The notes under the pieces: model-generated
The model's input: the letters and a program-made list of their open reading frames with translations, nothing else
Databases searched by the model: none
Told to the model about the DNA's origin: nothing
Shown here: positions 26,608 through 34,832 of the stretch, piece after piece
Layout of the letters: each line of letters begins with the position of its first letter
Numbering within the stretch: position 1 is the stretch's first letter
Assembly (NCBI GenBank): GCA_002490705.1
Contig: DKUO01000018.1
Location: forward strand, 1-64,000
Direction of reading: 5' to 3'
DNA: 64,000 nucleotides
Source of the DNA: Lachnospiraceae bacterium UBA7202
GTDB lineage: Bacteria > Bacillota > Clostridia > Lachnospirales > Lachnospiraceae
Made by a program: the position numbers and the translations under genes

Positions 26608-26655
26608 AAACGATATCGGTAACGGTTTCGGTATCGTTGTCGGTAACGTTTCCGA
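26608..26655 (-). promoter_or_regulatory. Operator cluster of malE: four 12-bp direct repeats
   Basis: Read on the plus strand, AAACGATATCGG, TAACGGTTTCGG, TATCGTTGTCGG and TAACGTTTCCGA follow each other without gaps (26608-26655). Pairs of units form inverted repeats with central CG (TCGGAAACGTTACCGA), as LacI-type repressors recognise. AACGATA and TATCGTT also flank an inner 16-bp part. They start just downstream of the -10. Confidence 0.7.
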
Positions 26656-26667
26656 TTGCTTAGGTAA

Positions 26668-26696
26668 AGTATATAACCTTACCGCATTTTTTGCAA
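26668..26696 (-). promoter_or_regulatory. malE promoter
   Basis: TTGCAA (26696-26691), a 17-bp spacer and TATACT (26673-26668). The operator repeats lie over and after the predicted start point near 26661. Confidence 0.75.
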
Positions 26697-26754
26697 TAGC
26701 TATTTTCATTTATAAATCATTTTTGCCATTTTAGATAGAAATTATGCAGACCGT

Positions 26755-28659
26755 TTATGCATTTTTCACAACTTTCTCATTGTTCTCCTGCAAAAACGAA
26801 AGAAATTCCGCCTCGGGAAGCGGTTTGGAAAAATAGTAGCCCTGAATATAGTCAATATCCAGCTCCTCCATGGCCAGATACTGGTCTTTCGTCTCAATTC
26901 CCTCCGACACAATCTTGAGCTTCATGCCGTGGATCATCTGCATTGCGGCATTCATGACATACTTGGCCTTCTCGTCCCGGAAAAATGCCTGACTCATTTC
27001 CCTGTCAAACTTTACGATATTGACAGGCATATCCACAATATAATTCAGGTTGGACTGGCCGGTGCCGAAGTCGTCCAGCGAAAAATACACGCCGTACTCC
27101 ATCAGCCTGCTCATGTTTTCAAGAAGCGTCTTCTTCGCCGCCATGGACGCAGACTCTGTAATCTCCAGATTGATATACCGGGGATTGATCTGGTATTTTT
27201 CCATAATCCCGATATAATCCTCTGCCAGTCCGGCATAGCTGCACTGGATCACCGAAAGGTTCACTTCTATGTAATGCAGTCCGTACTGCTCCAGACTCTC
27301 TCTCGTAAAGAAACGGCATACCTTGTCAAACACAATCTCGCCAAGCGGCAGAATCTTACCGTTTGCCTCCGCCACGGAGATAAAGGACCCCGGCGGCACC
27401 AGATTCCCGTCACGGTCACGCATGCGGACAAGAGCCTCCGCACTCACAAATCTCTTTTCTTTTGTGGAGTAGATGGGCTGATAGAACACCTCGATCCGAT
27501 CCTCTTTCATGGCCTCCTCCAGCATCTGCTCCATCCTCTTTTCCTGACGCATCTGTTCCACGAAAGCGCTGTCCACCTGCTTAAAATTTGACGCACTGTG
27601 ATCCTTGCTCTTCCACCTTGCATACTGCATCAGATGAATCATTTCCTGATAATCGTTTACCAACGTCGTGTCCGCCAGATAGGTGAACTCCACCTGGGCC
27701 ATACCGCCCAGCTCCCTTCTGCCGTACTCCATATAGCTTTTAAGCTTCTCCACGTTGTTCTCGGCGTGTTCGGGATCCTCAAAAATCAGCCAGGCCTCGT
27801 CGTCTGCCATTTTGAACACCTTCGTTCCATCAAATTTCGGCATTCTTTTGGCAAAGGCAACCATCACTGCCTGCTCCCTGGCTCCCTCGTCAGCCTGACT
27901 GACGCCCAGATTCCACCACACCGACATCACCGCAAAATTCTTTTCCCCGTTATAGAGCTTCTGCGCATAGAGCAGCAGCGCGTCCTGGTTGTAAAGCCCC
28001 GTAATCCGGTCCGTCAGATACTCCGGATTCTCCAGCCGGAAGAAAATGACCAATACGCCCAACGCGCCCGCATATCCCACCAGCAAAAGCTCGTTGTTCA
28101 AAAACTGTGTCAGCGCCGCCACCGTCCACATCGCCATCCAGAACAAAATCACCTGGCTTCTTCTGGGATTTCCCTGTTTCCGCTTTCGAATCGTAAAAAT
28201 GACGTTGGAGACCAAAAAGCTGCACGCAAAGACGTAGGTGGAAAGCACAGACGGTCCCGCCGTATACACCACTCTGCCCATCTTATAAATGCCGATCGGC
28301 AGACAGCCGATTACGATACTCTCCACCAGAAAAGCGCTGCATGCAATCACCGTGACATACAGGAACCTTTTCTGTCCCCCATACACATCCGCACACTCGT
28401 ACAGGAAGCCCAGCAGGGTCACCATCACAATGGACATCAGATACAATTTGCAGATACAAAGCACAAGCATCCTGTGGTCCGACAGCAATCTGACAATCGC
28501 CCAGACGGAAAGCATGTCAAGGAACACACAGAGAAGCATTCCCGCCATCAACACCTGAAAAGCAATCTGCGTGCCCAGACGGAGGGATTCATATCTTCTG
28601 TAAAATAGGAACATAATAACAAGTAGAATAATGCCGCATATCTGCGCCTGTACATTCAT
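26755..28659 (-). CDS. Membrane EAL-domain c-di-GMP phosphodiesterase with degenerate GGDEF domain
   Basis: The 634-residue protein has seven or eight helices in residues 1-208. A GGDEF-like fold spans about 215-350, with its signature eroded to MADDEAW (about 285-290). An EAL domain spans about 375-625. EAL residues needed for catalysis are present: EAL at 408-410, Asn467, Glu499, DDFGTG at 529-534, Lys550 and the later SEGIET. It should therefore hydrolyse c-di-GMP, with the membrane part as sensor and the inactive GGDEF as a possible GTP or c-di-GMP sensor. It stands alone between the mal locus and a HAD gene. Confidence 0.92.
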   Translation of the reverse strand: MNVQAQICGIILLVIMFLFYRRYESLRLGTQIAFQVLMAGMLLCVFLDMLSVWAIVRLLSDHRMLVLCICKLYLMSIVMVTLLGFLYECADVYGGQKRFLYVTVIACSAFLVESIVIGCLPIGIYKMGRVVYTAGPSVLSTYVFACSFLVSNVIFTIRKRKQGNPRRSQVILFWMAMWTVAALTQFLNNELLLVGYAGALGVLVIFFRLENPEYLTDRITGLYNQDALLLYAQKLYNGEKNFAVMSVWWNLGVSQADEGAREQAVMVAFAKRMPKFDGTKVFKMADDEAWLIFEDPEHAENNVEKLKSYMEYGRRELGGMAQVEFTYLADTTLVNDYQEMIHLMQYARWKSKDHSASNFKQVDSAFVEQMRQEKRMEQMLEEAMKEDRIEVFYQPIYSTKEKRFVSAEALVRMRDRDGNLVPPGSFISVAEANGKILPLGEIVFDKVCRFFTRESLEQYGLHYIEVNLSVIQCSYAGLAEDYIGIMEKYQINPRYINLEITESASMAAKKTLLENMSRLMEYGVYFSLDDFGTGQSNLNYIVDMPVNIVKFDREMSQAFFRDEKAKYVMNAAMQMIHGMKLKIVSEGIETKDQYLAMEELDIDYIQGYYFSKPLPEAEFLSFLQENNEKVVKNA

Positions 28660-28740
28660 TTCCCACGCCTCCCTTTCCCTTACTGTTGTGTCTTTGTATC
28701 ATATCCGTATCTATTTTATCGTCCGATCATCCGCCGCCCT

Positions 28741-29559
28741 TTACAAAAAAGGGATCATTTCCTTCACGGAGGAAAAAATCAGATGGGGGCTGACCTCAGA
28801 GCGCTCTGTCTCCTCCATCGTCGCCTCGCCGCTCAAGACCAGCACGCTCTTTAATCCGTGATTCCTGCCCGCCGCGATATCCGTATAGAGACGGTCCCCC
28901 ACCATGGCAATCTGTCCTCTTTCTGCATTGACTCTTGTAGTCAAATATTCTATGATATCCTCATTCGGCTTTCCGATCACCCTGTCAGGGTAACGAAAGG
29001 CCGAAGCATGAATAAACGCATGAATCGCACCGGCATCCGGGATAAACCCGTCTTCCGTAGGGCAGTTATAATCCGGATGGGTGGCCAGATAGGGCAGTCC
29101 CGCTCTCACAAAATTGCAGACCCTGCACATTTTCTGATAGTTAAGGGAAGTGTCAAAGGCTGTCACCACCACCTCCGGCTCGTCCTCCTCCAACCGGATT
29201 CCCGCCTGCAAAAATTCCTCCCGGAGCAGTTCATTTCCCAAAAGAAACACTTTTTTTCCCGGAAACTTTCTTTGCAGATACCAGATCGCAGCCTGTCCGG
29301 AGGTGACGATTTTTTCCTCATTCACCACAAGCCCCATCCGCGCCAGCTTCTCAACATAAACCGCCGCATTTTTGGAAGAATTATTGGTCACAAAAACATA
29401 GCTTCGCCCGGATGCCTCTATGCGCTCCAAAAACTCTCTGGCCCCGTCGATCCACCGCTCTCCCAGATAAATGGTGCCATCCATGTCCAGCGCAAAGCAT
29501 TTCACCTGTGCCAGCAGGTTTTCTCTGTCCTCATTGATACCGGGAAGCTGTTTTTGCAT
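28741..29559 (-). CDS. HAD-IIA family sugar-phosphatase (NagD-like)
   Basis: The 272-residue protein has motif I FALDMDGTIYLG, motif II FVTNNSSKN, the subclass IIA cap with YLATHPDYNCPTEDG, and motifs III/IV IGKPNEDI and MVGDRLYTDIAAG. NagD/AraL relatives dephosphorylate nucleotides or sugar phosphates. The ATG at 29559 follows AAGGAG by about 6 nt, and the longer frame upstream is not conserved-looking. It is 72 nt after the DUF4231 gene on the same strand. Confidence 0.9.
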   Translation of the reverse strand: MQKQLPGINEDRENLLAQVKCFALDMDGTIYLGERWIDGAREFLERIEASGRSYVFVTNNSSKNAAVYVEKLARMGLVVNEEKIVTSGQAAIWYLQRKFPGKKVFLLGNELLREEFLQAGIRLEEDEPEVVVTAFDTSLNYQKMCRVCNFVRAGLPYLATHPDYNCPTEDGFIPDAGAIHAFIHASAFRYPDRVIGKPNEDIIEYLTTRVNAERGQIAMVGDRLYTDIAAGRNHGLKSVLVLSGEATMEETERSEVSPHLIFSSVKEMIPFL

Positions 29560-29631
29560 GTCTGTCTCCTTCTCATTGCTGATATGTAGATTATAGCAAA
29601 CTCTATCGGATGCCGCCACATAAAAGTAACA

Positions 29632-30144
29632 TTATGTCGTATTTTTCTCACTTTCTGCCATTTCCAATTCCCTGCTCTTCCTGTAGCCGTCCTCTATGAT
29701 CTTTTCCACAGCCTGTAAAAAGATATCTCTTGCCTGATCTTCGCTCTCCGCCTTCTCCGCACTGTATTTCTGCGCCCGGCACTCATACATCGCCACCTCA
29801 CTCTTCATGCTCTCCGCCAGATTTCTGTAATTATCCTTTTTCTCAGAAAATTTAAAGTGTGCGATCACTCCGGCTATGACCGTGGCAATCAGGGTAATCA
29901 CCGGAACCGCCAGATCCAGGGACGGATACTGCTCCTCATAAAAGCTGGCCGCTGCCGCGGCAAACGTGGCGAAAGCAGGCATGATAATGCTGGCCGTGCC
30001 TAAAACAGCATCCCGCCTTCTATACTTATTGGCTTTTGTGATATAGAACCGCAGGCTTGTCTCCACACGCTTTTTTAAGATCTCATCCGTGAGCCCGTCC
30101 ACCAAAAACTTGTACTGGGCAAACTCTGTCTTTTTCCCAAACAT
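29632..30144 (-). CDS. DUF4231-like protein with two membrane helices
   Basis: The 170-residue protein has an N-terminal soluble helix, two hydrophobic segments (about 55-75 and 80-98, around TASIIMPAFATFAAAA and AVPVITLIATVIAGV) and a long coiled-coil-like C-terminus (EKKDNYRNLAESMKSEVAMYE). This matches DUF4231/SLATT-type proteins, some of which are proposed pore-forming effectors in nucleotide-signalled conflict systems; no partner enzyme is adjacent. It follows the amidase gene by 13 nt, so both are co-transcribed. Confidence 0.72.
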   Translation of the reverse strand: MFGKKTEFAQYKFLVDGLTDEILKKRVETSLRFYITKANKYRRRDAVLGTASIIMPAFATFAAAAASFYEEQYPSLDLAVPVITLIATVIAGVIAHFKFSEKKDNYRNLAESMKSEVAMYECRAQKYSAEKAESEDQARDIFLQAVEKIIEDGYRKSRELEMAESEKNTT

Positions 30145-30157
30145 ACCTTTTCTCCTT

Positions 30158-31327
30158 TTAGTTTCCCATATTTTTCAGAATCCTGCATATCTTACCGCCG
30201 TAGTCCTCCCCGGCAGCCCAGCCCTTTCCCTGCGGATTCTCCCTGATCCCAAGCCATTCCACATAGGGCGCGCAGCCTCTCTCCACATAGCCGTATCTGG
30301 GATCGATGCAGCCGTTCATAAGAGGCTCCTTGCTTGCGTAGGCTTTCAAATGCTGAATATGTGCGCGCACGCCGTCCCGCATGGTTTTAAATGTGCAGCC
30401 CTTTGCGCCGTTTGCAGTGACGCCCAGACCGCAGAAGTTATTCTGGTCTATTGTCACGGCGGACCCCGTAAAGGTCAGATTTCCCGTCTCCAGCATGGCC
30501 TGCGCCGCCGCTACGTCTCCCCGCACCCCTTCATAGATGCCTTCCTCTATGTATAACTGTGCGAGCTCTTTTGCCCGCTCAGCGGCGTCGGGATTTTTTC
30601 TGGCCGCATATGCCGCTATCTTCTCAGCGCTCACTCTCGGCCGCCCCATAATCAACGTCATATAACCATCGTTGCTCTCCGGTTCATATACCGGCGCCGG
30701 CTGCGGTTCCTTCTCCCGCATGCTGCCAAAAAATTCGCCAAGGAACTTGCCGATGGCGGACAGCGCCTTTATAAGGAAATCAAACCAGTCAACATCTTTT
30801 TCAGGCTGTGCCATGTTCAACGCTTCCTTAAATTCCTCCCAGGTATGCCTCGTTGTGTTATGGACATAGGGCGCCGGACACACCTTTCCTGTCACATCGA
30901 AATGCCGCAGCACATTTTCCTCCGGAACATGGTATGTTTCCATCAGATATCTGGTCAGCTCCTCAGCCGCCTCCACGGTAGCGTCCTCAAAATACCAGTC
31001 CTTGTCGGCTGCCGAGAGACTGGCTGTGCTCTCCTTGCGGGTACACAGCTCAATGCCTATGCTGTTGGCATTTCGGCATTCCGGATGCTTATAAGACTTT
31101 GCCCCACAGTGCCAGGCAATGTTTGCATCTTCCACGCTCTGCCAGATTTCTCCCTCGTATCCCACAAAATAATGGGCTGACGCTTTTCTGTCACCGCCTG
31201 CAAAAAAACGGCAGTTTTCCTCCGCTGTCCCCAGGCTTCCCGTATAGTGAATCACAATATACCGAATGCGCGAGACATCCGCCTTCTTAAAATTATACTG
31301 GCTTATCATTTTCTTAATTTCTCTCAT
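30158..31327 (-). CDS. Endolysin-like N-acetylmuramoyl-L-alanine amidase plus glucosaminidase
   Basis: The 389-residue protein has an N-terminal Amidase_2 domain (about 15-160) with zinc ligands expected in IVIHYTG, in the SYKHPECRNANSIGIELC region and in LRHFDVTGKVCP. A linker contains a short hydrophobic stretch (about 185-205). A C-terminal glucosaminidase-type domain follows (about 235-389; AAAQAMLETGNLTF, NNFCGLGVT). There is no signal peptide, as in phage endolysins. Start: ATG at 31327, 5 nt after GGAGG. No phage structural genes are nearby. Confidence 0.82.
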   Translation of the reverse strand: MREIKKMISQYNFKKADVSRIRYIVIHYTGSLGTAEENCRFFAGGDRKASAHYFVGYEGEIWQSVEDANIAWHCGAKSYKHPECRNANSIGIELCTRKESTASLSAADKDWYFEDATVEAAEELTRYLMETYHVPEENVLRHFDVTGKVCPAPYVHNTTRHTWEEFKEALNMAQPEKDVDWFDFLIKALSAIGKFLGEFFGSMREKEPQPAPVYEPESNDGYMTLIMGRPRVSAEKIAAYAARKNPDAAERAKELAQLYIEEGIYEGVRGDVAAAQAMLETGNLTFTGSAVTIDQNNFCGLGVTANGAKGCTFKTMRDGVRAHIQHLKAYASKEPLMNGCIDPRYGYVERGCAPYVEWLGIRENPQGKGWAAGEDYGGKICRILKNMGN

Positions 31328-31394
31328 CATTTCCTCCATTTCTTTGCTGTTTTAACAGCCGCATAAGAAGGGAGACGGCAAGCCGCCTCCTCCT

Positions 31395-33119
31395 CTATAC
31401 CTCCGGGTCTCCGAAAAATTGGTTCATCTCTCTCAGATACGGCATCCAATACAGCCCCTCAAATGCCTGTAAGCAGGATTCATAGATATCGTTGTTCCAC
31501 TCTGAAAGAGGCAGTGTAACCCTGGCCTGATACTGGAAGAGATAGGCCGTGAAGGCCAGTCCCTTAATCATCATCAGCCCGCCGTCCGAAGCCATATACA
31601 TCTCCCAAAAATCATAGGAGAGTCCGGGATTTCCCAATATCTGCGGATCATCGTTGGCAATCACGCAGGGAATGCCCATCTTCATCAACATCAGTGCATA
31701 GTGATTCCTGATATCCGGGAAATACCGCAGCATCTGGTTGCTGATCGGACAAACCTCAAGCACCGGCCCCTCCATCATGCTGCCCGCCGACGCGAACTGA
31801 TACCCCAGCATCGCCCCCGGGTACTCTAACATCTGAAAACCGTGCCCCATCCTGTATCTGGACGCAATCTTAGCATCCACAATATTCTCCTGCTCCATCC
31901 ACAGACTCTCTCCGGCATGCAGCAGCAGTTCGATCAGCCTGATCCGGGGCGTTTTATCCGCCTGCTCTTTATACTGTGCTTTCAGAGAGGCAAATTCTGT
32001 CTTGTTTGCTTTCTCCTTGTACCCCTCGAATGCCTCTCCGTAAAAAATATCTTTATAATACGTATAGCTTGCTTTTCCGCGGTCCTCCTCGCTGACAAAA
32101 TCGAAGCCTTTGATCAGTTCCTGATAAGGCCCCAGTTTCCAGTAAATGGCCGTATCCATCTTCTTCATCAACTTCTCCTTGTCCTTCTCGACGTCCGCAT
32201 CCAAGTCTCTTCTCGCGCACAGGATCACACCCAATTCCATACTTTTACTGGGCAGTTTCCAGCCATGCTTTGCCGTCTCTTTCTGATACGCATCGACAGC
32301 CGCATCCTTTGCCGCCATCAGCACATCCAAAAATTCCGGGCTCTGGTCCAATATGACGTCATGCTGTACCCAGTCTTCGTGAGCCGTGAAGTTCTGGAAA
32401 CCGCACCGCAGTTCCACATAGTCGATCCTGTCCCTCATACACTCTATGAAAAATCTGCGATGATATTCATAGTAGAAATTCCTGTTTTCAAACAGATCGG
32501 AGGTCCGCATGAAAATCAGGTTAAAGGCATCCCAGATATAGGGCACCTGATCTGTGTGCGCGCCCACCGTCAGCCACTCCTTTAACCGTCTCTCTGCGCC
32601 GACATATTCCAGAAAAACCGCTAATGCCATCTTCGTTCCTGCCGGGTCAGCCGGCGGCTGGTAATCCATTTTCCCTGCGGACTTTCCTTCCGTCTCAATA
32701 AAAATCGCCGGATCAGACCACTCCTTCAACAATGCTATCAGCTCCTCAACGGACAGGGCCGCCGCGCTGTGGACATGCAGAAGGCCGCCTTTGGGAAGTC
32801 TGAGGAAGGCCTCCATCAACGTGTCATACACCGGATCCTTTTGCGGCCCACTCTCCATTCTCTCCTTATAATCCGCAAACGGCACACTGGTAGGATAGGG
32901 GATAATACTCCTTTCATAGGAAGCCCGATAGAGATCCTTCATATATTTCAGATGCCCTTCCAACTGACTTTCCAGTTGTCCTTCCACACCGGTTTTTTCT
33001 GTCAGCCCGCGCCACTTCTTGTAAAACCACCTGCTCTTATCCTGCACGAGCATCAGATTGTTTTGCCGTACCGCGCTGTCCATCCCCTGATCGACATAAT
33101 CATCATTCAGTAATATCAT
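31395..33119 (-). CDS. Adenosine deaminase family protein, ADA2/ADGF-like
   Basis: The 574-residue protein has the deaminase metal site: HVH (His115, His117), LLHAGESLW (His and catalytic Glu), RMGHGF, then EVCPISNQML and the Asp pair in IANDDPQI. The EVCPISNQ block and long N-terminal part resemble the ADA2/CECR1 growth-factor type rather than classical 330-residue bacterial Add. It probably deaminates adenosine or a related purine nucleoside. There is no secretion signal, unlike animal ADA2. No purine genes are adjacent. Confidence 0.82.
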   Translation of the reverse strand: MILLNDDYVDQGMDSAVRQNNLMLVQDKSRWFYKKWRGLTEKTGVEGQLESQLEGHLKYMKDLYRASYERSIIPYPTSVPFADYKERMESGPQKDPVYDTLMEAFLRLPKGGLLHVHSAAALSVEELIALLKEWSDPAIFIETEGKSAGKMDYQPPADPAGTKMALAVFLEYVGAERRLKEWLTVGAHTDQVPYIWDAFNLIFMRTSDLFENRNFYYEYHRRFFIECMRDRIDYVELRCGFQNFTAHEDWVQHDVILDQSPEFLDVLMAAKDAAVDAYQKETAKHGWKLPSKSMELGVILCARRDLDADVEKDKEKLMKKMDTAIYWKLGPYQELIKGFDFVSEEDRGKASYTYYKDIFYGEAFEGYKEKANKTEFASLKAQYKEQADKTPRIRLIELLLHAGESLWMEQENIVDAKIASRYRMGHGFQMLEYPGAMLGYQFASAGSMMEGPVLEVCPISNQMLRYFPDIRNHYALMLMKMGIPCVIANDDPQILGNPGLSYDFWEMYMASDGGLMMIKGLAFTAYLFQYQARVTLPLSEWNNDIYESCLQAFEGLYWMPYLREMNQFFGDPEV

Positions 33120-33159
33120 AATTCACCTCATTTCTCGTCTTGTTTGACTGTGAAAGAAA

Positions 33160-33189
33160 GGACCGGCAGTCCAATCGGCTTGCCGGTCC
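33160..33189 (-). terminator. Terminator of the RhiA-like gene
   Basis: GGACCGGCA and TGCCGGTCC form a perfect 9-bp stem with a 12-nt loop, followed by TTTCTTTC on the minus strand. It separates this gene from the deaminase gene. Confidence 0.75.
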
Positions 33190-33214
33190 GTATCCTTTGG
33201 ACAATATGCGTCCG

Positions 33215-33826
33215 TCAGTCAGTTGCTTCCCATGTATTGCTTGCAGTAAGCCTGATGGATCTCTCATACTGGTTGACCGGGAACTTAATCTCATATCTCT
33301 GCGTCATGCGGTTAAGATCGATCACCTCGCCCTCCTCAAAATCGCCGAAAGCGATCCAGTACTTGGGATGCAGCCCGAAGGTGTACTGAAGGTTGGGGTC
33401 TGCTGATCTCGCAAACACAGGATTGCCGGACATACCGATACCGATAGACGCCTTGCCTGCCGGAATGGAACCGTCACACCGGATGCCAAGCTTGCCCTGC
33501 GTCGTCTTATGATCGGATTCTACGAAGTGATATGCGCCGTCTTCCCGTTTGAAAGCGATAGAATTCTGCGTCACATCAGAAGGATCGGCTTTTCTGACCT
33601 CTGATGCGTGGAATACCACGCCGGGATCAAGGGCCCCCTCTTCGCACCACGCGAAGCTGTAATCAATCGTCCAGCCGAACGTCAGCTTGGTGCCCGGATG
33701 AGCGGTTTTGCTGAACCATACCAGAGAACGGATATCCTCATCCTGATCCTCATAGGTCTGATAGATACAGAAATCTCCACAAGATGTTCCCTGATGGTCT
33801 ACGTTAAGTACATAAGGTGTTGCCAT
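33215..33826 (-). CDS. RhiA-like protein
   Basis: The 203-residue soluble protein lacks a signal peptide. Its opening (MATPYVLNVDHQGTSCGDFCIYQ), SLVWFSKTAHPGTKLTFGW, ASIGIGMSGNPVFA and HPKYWIAFGDFEEGEVIDL match my memory of the rhizosphere-expressed protein RhiA and its homologues, whose function is unknown but whose expression is quorum-controlled in Rhizobium. It is a single gene between a terminator and regulatory element copy B, which abuts a SARP-type regulator gene. I infer that this regulator controls it. Ribosome site: CGGAGG. Confidence 0.6.
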   Translation of the reverse strand: MATPYVLNVDHQGTSCGDFCIYQTYEDQDEDIRSLVWFSKTAHPGTKLTFGWTIDYSFAWCEEGALDPGVVFHASEVRKADPSDVTQNSIAFKREDGAYHFVESDHKTTQGKLGIRCDGSIPAGKASIGIGMSGNPVFARSADPNLQYTFGLHPKYWIAFGDFEEGEVIDLNRMTQRYEIKFPVNQYERSIRLTASNTWEATD

Positions 33827-33858
33827 AATTCATTTCCTCCGTTTTTCTTTTTTTATTT

Positions 33859-33956
33859 TTTCAAACATGTGAGCAGCTGCACTTCCTGTCTGATGGAGCC
33901 AGTCTAGCACAGCCTGTCGGAAAGTTTCCGTAAACAAATCGGAAAGTTATCGGAAT
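33859..33956 (-). promoter_or_regulatory. Copy B of the twin SARP-like promoter/leader element
   Basis: Four 11-bp units run towards the RhiA-like gene: ATTCCGATAAC (33956-33946), TTTCCGATTTG, TTTACGGAAAC and TTTCCGACAGG (33923-33913). Exactly 10 bases after the last TTTCCGA lies TAGACT (33906-33901). The leader AGGAAGTGCAGCTGC and CACATGTTTGAAA is shared with copy A. The first unit overlaps the stop codon of the SARP-type gene. Confidence 0.7.
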
Positions 33957-34649
33957 CCTTTCAGTTTTCTGTTATAGTAGAGGATTTTATCCCGCTTTCC
34001 CTGTTTTTCATAATATGCCAGCAGTCTCCCCAGCACCTCGTAATATGCCATGTCATAGGAAGCCTCATAATCCTCCACCCACTCATAACTGTTTTCAAAC
34101 AAAAGCGGAGCCGTATAAAGCTGTTCCGCCCGTTCCCAGTCCTCCACAGCCCTGCTGTCTAGGCACACAAGAAACTCCTGCAAATCCAGCTCTATCAGCT
34201 CCGTATCCAGATAAATCTCCTCACGGTATATGGCAAGCGGCAGCTGAACTCCCTCCGCTTTCTGCCATTGATTGACAAAGGCGCATACCTTATACAGGCT
34301 GTCCCTCGCCTTTCCGCGCTCCGCTTCCGCCCACATAAGCTCCTCCAGCATTCTCTTCTTCACCGCCCTTTTCCCATTGCAGCACAAATAGGAAAGCATT
34401 TCCTCCGCCTTGCGGTTCCTCATCGGACAGTAACGCCCTTCCTGATAAACGCTGAATTTTCCGAAGCACTCTATCCGTGTGCTGATTTTTTTTATGACCT
34501 GGCCTGCCGCCTGTCAAAGCCATTGGTGCGAGCAGAATACCGGTCTGTGTCAGACTGCACTTCAAAATATCCTGCTCTCTGATGCCAAAAGCCGCCATCG
34601 CCTTGGAAGGGAGGTACACCATCCCCTCCTTTTTCACTTGTACTTCCAT
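33947..34649 (-). pseudogene. AbrB-like/SARP-type regulator split by a frameshift at an A8 run
   Basis: The first frame (ATG at 34649, ribosome site AAAGGGGG) encodes an AbrB/SpoVT-like start (MEVQVKKEGMVYLP...GIREQDILKCSL). The second frame encodes a SARP/OmpR-type winged helix beginning ISTRIECFGKFSVYQEGR, followed by RNRKAEEMLSYL, and the start of a BTAD helical domain. They meet at eight A residues (34486-34493). Removing one A would join them into a 233-residue protein. No ribosome site or ATG precedes the second domain. The BTAD part is shorter than usual and ends where element B begins. The gene could be a pseudogene, phase-variable, or expressed by slippage. Confidence 0.7.
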
Positions 34650-34728
34650 AAAATTCCCCCTTTACGTGTTTCCCACCGATGCGTTGTATCGGATTTTGCG
34701 AGCAGGAAATCCGTTCACCGCATCTGAA

Positions 34729-34769
34729 TGGTTTACATAAATTATACTACATATGTAAACCAATGTAAA
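34729..34769 (-). promoter_or_regulatory. Promoter and 10-bp inverted repeat before the SARP-type gene
   Basis: On the minus strand TTTACA (34769-34764), a 17-bp spacer and TATAAT (34746-34741). TGGTTTACAT (34729-34738) and ATGTAAACCA (34753-34762) form a perfect inverted repeat across the spacer and -10, suggesting a repressor site in this divergent region. Confidence 0.65.
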
Positions 34770-34782
34770 GAAAAGGATTTTG

Positions 34783-34791
34783 TGATATACT
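34783..34791 (+). promoter_or_regulatory. Extended -10 promoter of the DUF6062 gene
   Basis: TGATATACT (TG, one base, TATACT) lies 41 nt before the ATG. No clear -35 is seen; the inverted repeat at 34729-34762 occupies that side. Confidence 0.4.
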
Positions 34792-34832
34792 GGATACAGA
34801 ATGAACAGGCATTACGAAGAAAGTGAGGAAAC

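Noticed and set aside
27598..28608. 336-codon plus-strand frame opposite the EAL gene
   Set aside because: His/Arg/Gln-rich antisense frame with no ribosome site; the minus strand encodes a clear two-domain protein.
30158..31327. Prophage
   Set aside because: Only a lysin-like gene is present, with no integrase, capsid, tail or terminase genes nearby.
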